From: Pedobacter sp.
Lineage (GTDB): Bacteria > Bacteroidota > Bacteroidia > Sphingobacteriales > Sphingobacteriaceae
Length of the DNA stretch: 64,000 bases
Reading direction: 5' to 3'
Assembly (NCBI GenBank): GCA_008015505.1
Contig: SSFR01000007.1
Coordinates: forward strand, 62,001-126,000
The position numbers were made by a program, and so were the translations under genes. Shown piece after piece: positions 9,173-18,592 of this stretch (position 1 is its first letter; each line of letters opens with the position of its first letter). The notes under the pieces are model-generated. The model had not been told where the DNA came from. It searched no databases and was given only the letters and a program-made list of their open reading frames with translations.

Positions 9173-10297
9173 TTAATATGCAATCACTTGTTGATCTATT
9201 GACTGTGGTAAATCCCTAAATTCATACTGTTGTGTACGCAACTGTGGTTCGAAACCTGCTTCGTGTATGGCATCTTGAATGCCTTGTGATGTAAAACGAT
9301 GGGGAGCACCTGCGGCTGATACGACATTTTCCTCAATCATAATTGATCCAAAATCATTAGCTCCAGCATGTAGGCATTGCTGGGCAACTTCTTTACCGAC
9401 AGTAAGCCATGATGCCTGGATATTTTTTATGTTAGGCAGCATGATGCGGCTTAAGGCAATCGTACGAATATATTCGTCCCCAGAAACTTGGTTAGTAACG
9501 CCGCGAACTTTTTTGAGAAGTGTACCATCATCCTGATACGGCCAAGGAATAAAGGCAATAAATCCTTTCGCATGCGCGGGCTTTTCTTCTTGGACCTGAC
9601 GCAGCCAAACTAAATGCTCAAAACGTTCTTCGATAGTCTCCACATGACCAAGCATCATGGTTGCTGAAGTTGTTAAATTTAATTGGTGGGCCGCACGCAT
9701 GATGTCAAGCCATTCTTGCCCACCACATTTGCCTTTGGATATTAATCGACGCACGCGATCATTTAGTATCTCGGCGCCAGCCCCAGGCAAAGAATCTAGT
9801 CCAGCTTGAATTAAAGCGGTTAGCACTTCTGTATGAGTAAGACCTTCTAGTTTTGCAATGTGTGCAATTTCTGGTGGGCCAAGAGAGTGTAGTTTTAATG
9901 TAGGAAAGGCTTCTTTTAGCTTTTTGAATAAATCAACATAAAAGGCCAAGCCCAAGTCGGGATGGTGTCCGCCTTGCAATAACAATTGCTCACCCCCATA
10001 ACGAAAAGTTTCTTCTATTTTCCGTTTATAGGTGTCAAAATCTGTGATATAGCTTTCCTTGTGGCCTGGTATTCGATAGAAATTACAAAACTTGCAATTG
10101 GCCACGCAAACATTGGTAGTATTCACATTTCGGTCAATAATCCATGTGACTTTACCATGAGGAACTTGTTTTTTCCGAAGCTCATTGGCTACATGTGCCA
10201 GCGATTCTGTGGTGGCATTTTTAAATAAAAAAACGCCCTCTTCTTGTGTAAGAAATTCAAATTGAGAAGCGCGATGGAGAAGGTCTGAAGTATGCAT
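9173..10297 (-). CDS. mqnC: cyclic dehypoxanthinyl futalosine synthase (radical SAM, menaquinone pathway)
   Basis: CVANCKFCNFYR radical SAM CxxxCxxC, QGGHHPDLGL, LDSLPGAGAEIL, full-length alignment to the MqnC family from memory. Confidence 0.88.
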   Translation of the reverse strand: MHTSDLLHRASQFEFLTQEEGVFLFKNATTESLAHVANELRKKQVPHGKVTWIIDRNVNTTNVCVANCKFCNFYRIPGHKESYITDFDTYKRKIEETFRYGGEQLLLQGGHHPDLGLAFYVDLFKKLKEAFPTLKLHSLGPPEIAHIAKLEGLTHTEVLTALIQAGLDSLPGAGAEILNDRVRRLISKGKCGGQEWLDIMRAAHQLNLTTSATMMLGHVETIEERFEHLVWLRQVQEEKPAHAKGFIAFIPWPYQDDGTLLKKVRGVTNQVSGDEYIRTIALSRIMLPNIKNIQASWLTVGKEVAQQCLHAGANDFGSIMIEENVVSAAGAPHRFTSQGIQDAIHEAGFEPQLRTQQYEFRDLPQSIDQQVIAY

Positions 10298-10390
10298 AGC
10301 ATGCGAAAGTACGGTGTGAACGGCAAAAATACATATGCTATCTATTTTATTTCTAACATTCTATTAATTTTTTGTTCCCAAAGTCGGACT

Positions 10391-10518
10391 GTGTTGTCCC
10401 ATGCTGTCCCACGCTGTCCCATTTTTTAGCCTATTGAAGCATATGTTTTATTTATAACATATTGATATATAGATAATTAAATAAGAATAATACATAATGG
10501 GACACGTGGGACAGCGTG
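10391..10518. repeat. origin-like inverted iteron array, TGTCCC type
   Basis: Left: gtgttgtccc atgctgtccc acgctgtccc (three 10 bp units, 10391-10420); right: inverted gggacacgt gggacagcg (9 bp period, 10499-10516); ~75 bp AT-rich spacer with hairpin atatgtt-8nt-aacatat (10441-10462). Confidence 0.75.
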
Positions 10519-10537
10519 TTTTTGCCCTTTAAATCTA

Positions 10538-13348
10538 TCAGAATGGCATTTTTTCCAATTCACACCGTTCCTCCTCAAAGGTCATACCCATTTCCTTATA
10601 TTTTGCTCTCAGTTCGTGCGCTGATTCTCTTCTTATCAAATCAATCCCCAGCTCATTATATTTGAACTGAAAGCATCTGTTCTGTTTGCCTCCAAAAAAA
10701 CGCCGAACACGTGCCACAAAGCTTTTAGTGTCACTTTCCAAATATTTCTCTAGGGTGGCTTTATCTAGCATGTTGGGGTCACGGCGTTCCTGCAATGTTT
10801 TAGCATAGTCGTGGTAAATATCTTGTACGCGGAGAAATAGATAACCATCCTTGAGAATGAAGTGCGTATCCTCATCTAACTTATAACTGTTAAACAGATG
10901 CTCGACTACATCCCAGAACTTGGAAGCATCATCAGACCCTTTCAGTGTAGCAAACTGATTAATTAAATTCTGTTTTACGTCTTCTTTAAAAGTCAGCAGG
11001 TTAAAAGGTAATACCACTTGAGTAGCTATTAATTCGGCCGTGGCTATTAGAGCCGCGTAGTTCATAAATAGTCTATCATCTACCTCATTGTTATTTACTG
11101 CTTTAATAAGCCTCTTTTGTTCAATCTCAAACACGCTTTTAAATTGTTTGTCGAACAGTTCGCGATAGCGTAAAAGCTCAACGGTGATACAGCTTAACCC
11201 TTTAACTTCTAAATCTTGAAGCTTTCTAAATTCAGCACGTTGGGTTTCTGTAAAAGAAGTCTCTTTCATAGATATCAAGATGCAACGAGTAAAAAGGGCA
11301 TTTTCAATGGTGGGCATTTCTTGACCGGATACAATACAAGCCGAACTAATAGGGGTACTTTCGGTACTGAAGGTGTTGTCCTTTTTACCTCGTTCGTATC
11401 CTATTCGGTCAAATATATTTTTTAAAGATTCGATAATTTTAGGGTTTAGATTGTTTTTGTATTCGTCCATCCACACTAGGCCATTAGCAAATTGTCCCAT
11501 TTTTCGCATAAATCCTACCACTGTACTGGCTCCGCCTAACATGATTTGTTCTTGCGGCTCGCCAAACATCCGCATTAAAGACCCTATTAATGTTCCTTTA
11601 CCAGAACCACGTTTGCCATACACGAACAGTAGGGGGAAACGTTTTCCGATGTCCCTAAAAATGATATCGGAAAATAGTGCCATGATGTAAAATATAATAC
11701 CAAAATGCCCTTGTCTATTGTAAACTAAGGCATATTGCCTAGCCCAACAAGCAAAATCTACGGTGGAATGCTGATAGACAAACTTTTTGTAGTTGGCAAG
11801 CATATCTTCTTTTTCCAAAAAAATATTAGATAATGCTGGGATGAAAAAATTTTGTGGATGCGTATCTCCCTTGTTATCTGCCAAATGATGTTCCACGATG
11901 CCATAATCGTCGATGGGCATGAAGGCATCAGCAACAGTATCATAAATTCCGTTAGCAAAAGCATAAAACTGCCCCCTTTTGTGCCAGCCCAATTTCTTGA
12001 CCAGTTTGGTAGGACGCTCTTCACGCTGTAATTTGTCCTGTAATCGACATAAATCGGCTTCATTGCCCTTAAAGATAAAATTCCCTTTTCGCGCCACTGC
12101 TTTTTTAAAACTGACTACAGAAACAAAGTCATCCGTATTCATTTGACAAATCTCAAGATGTCCATGCACGTTTAATATTTCAATTAATCTAAATGCTTCC
12201 TCTTCGGAAGTACCAACATGATAAAGTATCTTCATCCTAAAGTTGGATATATTGACCTTTTTTCCCTTAAGGTCCAAACTCCAATAACTGCCTCCACTTT
12301 CCCAAATTCCGAATGCTAGATAGTCCTTTGTGTCGGCCTCATTGCCTATAATTTCGCTGTAATCCGCTTCTGTTTTTGCCTCACTAATCGTTTTTGGTAG
12401 GGATATTTTTATCCCATGATTTTTGCAAAGGATAAAGAATTTGGCGGGGGTTTTAAAAATGGTTTTTCTAAGTGCATCATCAAACTTGCGATCGGCATCT
12501 TTTTTGTCATAGGCATCATTGTATTGTACAGCTCGATGGTACAAATCCCTGGCATCTTCGCCCAAAGTGCTTAACGAAAATCCAACCAGTAATCGATCTT
12601 CATAATCATTATCAGTGATATCAATTTTTGCAGCTTCAATTTGTTCTATACAAAATAATACACGTTTTAGATTCTTTGAACGCTCATACTTCCTGCTGCC
12701 AGTCGTTTTTTCTTCAGTATGATCAAATTGGTCAGGTGTTGATTCTTCAACCGAATCAAAGGCGTACTGCTTGCTTTCTGGATTAAATTTAGCCACTAGA
12801 GTAGGAGTGGTTTTTTTAGCCACATCGAATGTAAAAAGTTTACTTTCTGGATTAAAGTAGGCTTGAGGATCATAGCTAACAAAGCAGGCGCGTGTAACAT
12901 CTTTTCCTGATTTATCAACTATCAGCGATGCTACTTCAAAAAATTTAGTGAGTGCTAAAAAGCTTTGCAAATGCAAATGGGGTTGAATCTTGACCAGTAC
13001 TTTAAGTCCCTTTCCACCTGGTGAGCGAAAACAGGCTAGGGTGAAGTCTTGTTGGCAAACGTAGTCGAAATACTCTTCGGTGTTGATGTCATCAAAATCA
13101 AGGCATATGATGCCACTATGTTCGATTAAGCTTTCCGTCAAACGCTTTTTAAACTTTCCGGAGAAAGTAAAATAATCTAGGTTTTTTTTGATCACATTTC
13201 TGACATGTGGATCACTTGAATTACGCAGGCGATCAATATCTGTTTTGTACTTCTCGCTGCGAATAATCCTTATAGCATCCTCCACATTCATTTCCAATGA
13301 GGGGATTTTTTGGGTAATACCGTTCCTGTAAAACGAAAATGCTTTCAT
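10538..13348 (-). CDS. VirE_N/BT4734-like primase fused to helicase/ATPase domain
   Basis: GIICLDFDDIN (AEP-like DxD), SPGGKGLKVLVKI, PriCT-like middle, Walker A FVYGKRGSGKGTLIGS; 936 aa. Confidence 0.78.
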   Translation of the reverse strand: MKAFSFYRNGITQKIPSLEMNVEDAIRIIRSEKYKTDIDRLRNSSDPHVRNVIKKNLDYFTFSGKFKKRLTESLIEHSGIICLDFDDINTEEYFDYVCQQDFTLACFRSPGGKGLKVLVKIQPHLHLQSFLALTKFFEVASLIVDKSGKDVTRACFVSYDPQAYFNPESKLFTFDVAKKTTPTLVAKFNPESKQYAFDSVEESTPDQFDHTEEKTTGSRKYERSKNLKRVLFCIEQIEAAKIDITDNDYEDRLLVGFSLSTLGEDARDLYHRAVQYNDAYDKKDADRKFDDALRKTIFKTPAKFFILCKNHGIKISLPKTISEAKTEADYSEIIGNEADTKDYLAFGIWESGGSYWSLDLKGKKVNISNFRMKILYHVGTSEEEAFRLIEILNVHGHLEICQMNTDDFVSVVSFKKAVARKGNFIFKGNEADLCRLQDKLQREERPTKLVKKLGWHKRGQFYAFANGIYDTVADAFMPIDDYGIVEHHLADNKGDTHPQNFFIPALSNIFLEKEDMLANYKKFVYQHSTVDFACWARQYALVYNRQGHFGIIFYIMALFSDIIFRDIGKRFPLLFVYGKRGSGKGTLIGSLMRMFGEPQEQIMLGGASTVVGFMRKMGQFANGLVWMDEYKNNLNPKIIESLKNIFDRIGYERGKKDNTFSTESTPISSACIVSGQEMPTIENALFTRCILISMKETSFTETQRAEFRKLQDLEVKGLSCITVELLRYRELFDKQFKSVFEIEQKRLIKAVNNNEVDDRLFMNYAALIATAELIATQVVLPFNLLTFKEDVKQNLINQFATLKGSDDASKFWDVVEHLFNSYKLDEDTHFILKDGYLFLRVQDIYHDYAKTLQERRDPNMLDKATLEKYLESDTKSFVARVRRFFGGKQNRCFQFKYNELGIDLIRRESAHELRAKYKEMGMTFEEERCELEKMPF

Positions 13349-13377
13349 TTTTTAATGGGTTTTGGGGAGATGAATGG

Positions 13378-13782
13378 TTATTTTTTGCTATTGGTTGGCT
13401 TTGATAGAGATTCTATTATCTCATCTAGAAGGTCGGGATTGCTAAAGCGTATCACAGTTGTACTGGTGTTGTTCACCAGAACATGAATAGCAAATTGATC
13501 AGGGCCTTCGCATTCTACTTTAGTGATCCGTAAGGGGTGATTCTGGGGTGGGTTGCCCTGTAGAGCATGGTTGGGTAGGGGGATGTTTTTCTGGTTTCGC
13601 ATGTCAGATGAAATTTTGTAAATAATAGCCCAGGTCGCTGCGAAACCAGCTGGATTACAGAAGTTGCAGGACTTGCACCTGATCGCCTGAGCTTTATTTT
13701 GATTAATAAATTTTGAGATGGATTGCTCCATCTGGTTTCGCGCTTCAAACGTGCGACTATTTTTTGGGAAATACAAATACAT
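13378..13782 (-). CDS. hypothetical protein with Cys cluster
   Basis: 134 aa, RCKSCNFCNPAG; co-directional with primase. Confidence 0.45.
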   Translation of the reverse strand: MYLYFPKNSRTFEARNQMEQSISKFINQNKAQAIRCKSCNFCNPAGFAATWAIIYKISSDMRNQKNIPLPNHALQGNPPQNHPLRITKVECEGPDQFAIHVLVNNTSTTVIRFSNPDLLDEIIESLSKPTNSKK

Positions 13783-13792
13783 CAGTGCTTTT

Positions 13793-14053
13793 TTAGATAT
13801 GGAGCTGTTTTAAAATAGGATTAACCTCCAGGTGCTCGTATTCAAAGGCCAGAAGGTCATGAATAAAGCGTGCAGCTGTCTTTTCTTGCTCTAAAAGATA
13901 TTCAAGCATTTCGGTGACTTTGTTTGTGGTGTGGGTTAAGTTCTTTGCCTGAGCATATTTTAGCCATGAGATATTATGCTCCAGTATGGAGATTTTCTCT
14001 TGGCACCTGTCGAGTTCCTCCAACATGGAGTCTACGGCTTCTGTGTTGATCAT
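13793..14053 (-). CDS. hypothetical helical protein
   Basis: 86 aa, coiled-coil-like composition, co-directional. Confidence 0.45.
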   Translation of the reverse strand: MINTEAVDSMLEELDRCQEKISILEHNISWLKYAQAKNLTHTTNKVTEMLEYLLEQEKTAARFIHDLLAFEYEHLEVNPILKQLHI

Positions 14054-14072
14054 GGTGTTTGTATTTAGATGA

Positions 14073-14645
14073 TTATACTAAATTGAGTTGATGAGCCAGA
14101 ATCGCTAATGCAGGCTTGCCAGCGATGCCAGCTTTGTAGGCTATTTGATCCTTGTGGTAGCGCAGTGTGCCCAATGCTATGAAGAGTTCCGCGCAAATAT
14201 CTTCGTCCGTCTTAGCTTGTCCGATGAGCTTTAGAACGTCAATATCACGTTTTGATAGAATTCCATTTTTAAGTTGGATGGAAGCGCAAAGCCTTCCTTC
14301 ATAGGGACACTTCCCCCGCCGTCCACATTCGATATATTCAGAATGAATGATTAAGCCATCGGCGGTGATATCTGCATTTTGATCGAAGCCACCAAAACGA
14401 CAGAATATATACTGTCTAATTTGTGATCGATAATCGGTAATATCCCAATCAACCAATGCTTTCAACGCTTTAGGGTTTTTGAGCATATCTGCCTCAACGA
14501 TTTTTATGATGTGCGCAGGAATATTTTCAAAGGTGTAAGTCATGCCGTTGTGTATGCATTTGATTTCATTCTGATGAATGAAAAATTCAACACCGTTGTC
14601 GACTAGGCCAGCGGGTAATTTTTGATTTTGATCAATTAAGTTCAT
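14073..14645 (-). CDS. LuxR C-terminal HTH regulator with Cys-rich middle
   Basis: C-terminal LSKRDIDVLKLIGQAKTDEDICAELFIALGTLRYHKDQIAYKAGI; ECGRRGKCPYEGRLC cysteine motif. Confidence 0.65.
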   Translation of the reverse strand: MNLIDQNQKLPAGLVDNGVEFFIHQNEIKCIHNGMTYTFENIPAHIIKIVEADMLKNPKALKALVDWDITDYRSQIRQYIFCRFGGFDQNADITADGLIIHSEYIECGRRGKCPYEGRLCASIQLKNGILSKRDIDVLKLIGQAKTDEDICAELFIALGTLRYHKDQIAYKAGIAGKPALAILAHQLNLV

Positions 14646-14877
14646 GGATAAATAGGAGTTTAGATTTTAAAATTTCTTTTTCACTTTCTGGGAGTCCAGA
14701 TAAATCAATGGCTTTTGTAACTACGTGGCCATTATTCCTCAACCTGAGCATCACTTTGTTGACGGTTGAAATACTTTTCCCTGCCTCTTGTGCTACTCTT
14801 TTTTGCCAGCCTCTTGGCATATGTTGGCGAATCTTGTTCAGCTCCCTTTTTCCAAGTGTTCTTTTTCTTTGACTCAT
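14632..14877 (-). CDS. small HTH-like protein
   Basis: MSQRKRTLGKRELNKIRQHMPRGWQKRVAQEAGKSISTVNKVMLRLRNNG; start trimmed from ORF 14632..14973. Confidence 0.5.
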   Translation of the reverse strand: MSQRKRTLGKRELNKIRQHMPRGWQKRVAQEAGKSISTVNKVMLRLRNNGHVVTKAIDLSGLPESEKEILKSKLLFIHELN

Positions 14878-15038
14878 TTGTGTAACTAGATCGATGAAAA
14901 TGTGTATTATATTTGTGACTGTCTTGAGATGACAAATATGATTATAAAAAACAGTACTGTCAATAATCGACATTAAATAAAATTCAATATATAAGTAAAT
15001 AATTGATATTAAGAAACTTAAGTTTTAAAATAAAGATC

Positions 15039-15428
15039 ATGGAAATACAAATAGGTGCTAGAATAGATAACCTTAGGCACAAAAGGAATGTATCAGTAGA
15101 GGAGCTTAGCGAAACGCTCCATATAACTGAGCGAAACGTTTATAAGCTTTTTAAAAAAAATGATATCTGGGTTAGCCAGTTGTGGGATTTAAGCGAGAAA
15201 CTCGATTATAATTTTTTTGAGCTCTATAAACCTGCAACCTCTGGGGAACCAGCCAAACAGAAGCCAACCTTGGAGGGCATCAAAGATTTAAAAAAGACTA
15301 AGGTTGACGAAAAGGCATTGGAGGTAAACTTTGCTGTTCAATATCTACCAGAAGCATCGGACAAGCTAGGTCAATTTATACTTAATGTTCAAATAATGGC
15401 AGAGGAGATGGGGATCAAGGTGGTGTAA
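15039..15428 (+). CDS. XRE-family HTH regulator
   Basis: IGARIDNLRHKRNVSVEELSETLHITERNVYKLFKKNDIWVSQLWDLSEKLDYNFFEL; start trimmed to MEIQIG. Confidence 0.7.
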   Translation: MEIQIGARIDNLRHKRNVSVEELSETLHITERNVYKLFKKNDIWVSQLWDLSEKLDYNFFELYKPATSGEPAKQKPTLEGIKDLKKTKVDEKALEVNFAVQYLPEASDKLGQFILNVQIMAEEMGIKVV

Positions 15429-15450
15429 AAGCTACTTCATCTGGTTTGAC

Positions 15451-15571
15451 GTGTCTAATGGTGTCTAGTCGTGTCTAGTAAAAGCAATGGTGTGTGTTTT
15501 GTAAAGTATTGATTAATAGAACTGTATATTATATTTTATACATATAGACAGACTAGACGGACTAGACAAGC
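15451..15571. repeat. origin-like inverted iteron array, TGTCTAG type
   Basis: Left: gtgtctaatg gtgtctagtc gtgtctagta (three 10 bp units, 15451-15480); right: inverted tagacagac tagacggac tagacaag (9 bp period, 15545-15570); AT-rich spacer with hairpin tgtata-8nt-tataca (15523-15542). Confidence 0.75.
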
Positions 15572-15715
15572 CAAAGAAGGGGTTGGGATTATTCATTGCT
15601 TTGAATGCAAAAACATCCCTGACCCTTATATGTGGTTCGCATTTTTAATACAAGTGTTTTTTAATTGATTGGTTATCAGGTTATGTTAAACGCCAGGTGG
15701 GCGCACTCAAAAAAT

Positions 15716-15751
15716 AAAAACCGCAGTCTTGATATGAAAGAGGCGGTTTTT
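15716..15751. terminator. intrinsic terminator
   Basis: aaaaaccgc ... gcggttttt stem followed by cttttt. Confidence 0.6.
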
Positions 15752-15920
15752 CTTTTTAGATGGTGTTTGTAGAAGTGGACAAGGTCCACATTATAGTCCA
15801 CCTATGAGTAAGGCGGTCGAAGTAAAGGCTAGCAGTATTCGTTGTATTTAAGGCTATTTTAATATCTGGAAATTTCGTAAATTTGATAATAAGGCTAGAA
15901 CCTTGAAATTTTTGAAAATT

Positions 15921-16322
15921 ATGAAAAAGATATGTTATATCGCTGCTTTGTTGATTTTGCCAGCAATCGGGTATAGTCAATCTAGTGCATTTGTTTCTGA
16001 TCAAAATCCCCGCTATCAGGAGAGTCAAGATCACTATATGAAGTTAAAGGACTCATTAGTTACTTTGCACGGTACTACAGTGCAAAATACTTATAAGGCA
16101 TATGACTGGCGAGAAGATCGAGCGGCTCGAAGACAGCAGCGTCGTGAGTGGCGTCATCAAGAGCGTCTTTATGAAATTATGTATGGGGGGTATGATTACT
16201 ATGGCTATTATCCGTATTCCTCCGGTTATTATTATCGCCCTTATTCTGGTCATAGGCCTTATTGGGGTTATGGGAATCGTTGGCGTAGTGGTTTTCATCT
16301 GGGCGCTGGTTATTCTTGGTAA
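15921..16322 (+). CDS. hypothetical secreted protein, Tyr/Gly-rich C-terminus
   Basis: Signal peptide MKKICYIAALLILPAIGYSQ; C-terminal YGGYDYYGYYPYSSGYYYRPYSG. Confidence 0.6.
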   Translation: MKKICYIAALLILPAIGYSQSSAFVSDQNPRYQESQDHYMKLKDSLVTLHGTTVQNTYKAYDWREDRAARRQQRREWRHQERLYEIMYGGYDYYGYYPYSSGYYYRPYSGHRPYWGYGNRWRSGFHLGAGYSW

Positions 16323-16409
16323 TAGTTTACCAAGTCGGAGGCTTTCCTTTTTACTAAATAAGTGATACATCTGAATTAAATTTTTTATAAACTATCCTAA
16401 CAATTAAAA

Positions 16410-17003
16410 ATGAGACTTAATAAATTGATTATGTCTGCTGTTGTTGCAGCATCTGTGTTAATAGTTTCTTCATGCGCGCGCAAGGTAACTCGGATAGATC
16501 CGAATCAACAGATAGATATTAGTGGCGGGTGGAATAATACAGATGCGCGTTTGGTTGCAGAACAAGCTACGAGTGATATTTTGAGTGCTTCTTGGCTTAC
16601 TAATCATTTAAGTGATCATGCTGGTAAGAAACCCGTAGTGATTGTTGGAATGGTTTATAATAAGAGTCATGAGCATATTGAAGCAGAAACCTTTGTTAAG
16701 GAAGTTGAGCGATGCTTTATCCAGTCGGAAAAAGTGCGCTTGGTGCAGGGTGGCAAAAAGCGTGAAGAGCTTAGAGCAGAAAGAGCAGATCAGCAAACCA
16801 ATTCCTCGGTTTCAACGATGAAAAAATTTGGTTTAGAAAATGGTGCTGATTATATGCTTCAAGGATCGATTAACTCCATTGTTGATGCGCTAAATAGGAA
16901 GAAAGTAGTTTATTATCAGGTGAATTTAGAGTTGACCAATCTCCAAACGAGTGAGGTAGTTTGGATTGGTGAGAAGAAAATAGCGAAATACGTTAAGAAC
17001 TAA
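16410..17003 (+). CDS. LpoB-like penicillin-binding protein activator lipoprotein
   Basis: Lipobox VSSCA; DISGGWNNTDARLVAEQ, KKFGLENGADYMLQGSINSI, YYQVNLELTNLQTSEVVWIGEKKIAK match the LpoB family. Confidence 0.75.
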   Translation: MRLNKLIMSAVVAASVLIVSSCARKVTRIDPNQQIDISGGWNNTDARLVAEQATSDILSASWLTNHLSDHAGKKPVVIVGMVYNKSHEHIEAETFVKEVERCFIQSEKVRLVQGGKKREELRAERADQQTNSSVSTMKKFGLENGADYMLQGSINSIVDALNRKKVVYYQVNLELTNLQTSEVVWIGEKKIAKYVKN

Positions 17004-17063
17004 TTTATAAGCAGATTTTTTGGGGCGGGATATGTTAGTGTTGGGCTAGCATGATATTGTTTA

Positions 17064-18509
17064 ATGTATTTTATGATGATAATCAATCGACTGAAATTGG
17101 TTCAAGCATCAGTTCTTATGGGACTGATGCTTTTTTTGTTTAGCTGTGCTACCTATAATGATCGGATAGCTCACTATTATGATCATATTAAGAGTGGGAA
17201 TTATGTAGCAGCAAATAAAGATCTAGATCATAACAAGCTTTTGCAGAAAGACCGGAATAGACTTTTATATCTGCTTGAGAAAGGAAAAACATATCATCTG
17301 CTTCATCAGCCAGATAGTAGTAATTTATATTTTAATCTAGCGGATGACTACATGGAACAGCAAGCGTGGTCAGACGCAAAGGATGTTGCTGTAGGAACCT
17401 TGGTTAATCCCATGATGGAAAAATATAGGGGTGAGGACTTTGAAAAATTCATGATTCACTATTATAAGGCTTTGAACTATTTGTACCTCAATAAAATGGA
17501 AGATGCCTTAGTAGAGGCTAGGCGCATTAGTTTACAAACGCAGGAGCAGAGTAATAAGTTTAATGATAAAACAACGCGTTATTCTAAAGATGCTTTTTCG
17601 ATGAATCTTCAAGGAATGCTTTACGAAGCAGGTGGAGATATGAACAATGCATTTATTGCTTATCGTAACGCACTTGAAACTTATTTAAGTAGCCCTACAA
17701 AGACTTATTATGGAGTGTCTTTGTCTAAACAACTGGAGAAGGATGTTATTCGTACTGCTTATTTGAACGGGTTTCAGTCGGATGTTGATTTTTATCAGCG
17801 TAAATTCAATATTCAGTATCAGCCACAGCACGTTTCTGAAGGGGGAGAATTAATTCTGTTTTGGGAAAATGGCCTTGCGCCAGTAAAAGATGAGCAAGAG
17901 TTTTTTTTCTCGCTTTTGAGAGGGGCAGGTGGGGTATTTTACTTTTCAGATCCTTCAGGCCAAATGATGATTCCATTCACTGGGGCAGCAGAGGTGAACA
18001 TGAATGGAGTGAATTTGAATGATTTTCGTTCCTTGCGTGTTACCTTTCCTAAGTATGTTCCCAGCCCAGTATATTATACGTCTGCTACGGTATCAGTAAG
18101 TAATACTACAACCCATTTAGAAAAGGTAGAAGATATTAATATGCTAGCTATTGAAACCCTAAAACAGCGTTTCGCTAAAGAAATGGCGATAACTCTTTCT
18201 CGGGTGGCTATTAAAAAAATTGCAGAATATGCTGTTAGGGGGGGGAAGGGAAATAAGGGTGATGATGCTGCGAGTAGAGAGTTATTAGCAGGAGCAATAC
18301 AGTTATATAGCTTGTTTTCTGAAAAATCGGATACGCGTAATTGGCAAACACTACCCGCATCGATTTATTATGCGCGTATTCCACTGCAAAGGGGAAAGAA
18401 TGAAATTCAGATAAAGTGTAGAACAGTCTCTGGTCAGGATCAATCCCATACCATTACGGTGGAAGGAACAGGAGGGATTACGCTTTATAACTATGCTACG
18501 TTGAAGTAG
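17064..18509 (+). CDS. COG3014-like TPR lipoprotein
   Basis: Lipobox LFSCATY; YKALNYLYLNKMEDALVEARRI, downstream of lpoB-like gene. Confidence 0.65.
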   Translation: MYFMMIINRLKLVQASVLMGLMLFLFSCATYNDRIAHYYDHIKSGNYVAANKDLDHNKLLQKDRNRLLYLLEKGKTYHLLHQPDSSNLYFNLADDYMEQQAWSDAKDVAVGTLVNPMMEKYRGEDFEKFMIHYYKALNYLYLNKMEDALVEARRISLQTQEQSNKFNDKTTRYSKDAFSMNLQGMLYEAGGDMNNAFIAYRNALETYLSSPTKTYYGVSLSKQLEKDVIRTAYLNGFQSDVDFYQRKFNIQYQPQHVSEGGELILFWENGLAPVKDEQEFFFSLLRGAGGVFYFSDPSGQMMIPFTGAAEVNMNGVNLNDFRSLRVTFPKYVPSPVYYTSATVSVSNTTTHLEKVEDINMLAIETLKQRFAKEMAITLSRVAIKKIAEYAVRGGKGNKGDDAASRELLAGAIQLYSLFSEKSDTRNWQTLPASIYYARIPLQRGKNEIQIKCRTVSGQDQSHTITVEGTGGITLYNYATLK

Positions 18510-18592
18510 TATCTTTTTTCTTTAGGTTTTTTATAGGTAAAATAGTTCATCTATTTTTTCTTTCGCCTCCCCATTACTTATTTTGTGATGCG

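Noticed and set aside
15590-15720. Possible tRNA or attachment-site fragment (cgccaggtgggcgcactca)
   Set aside because: No TpsiC loop consensus and no cloverleaf could be drawn by eye.
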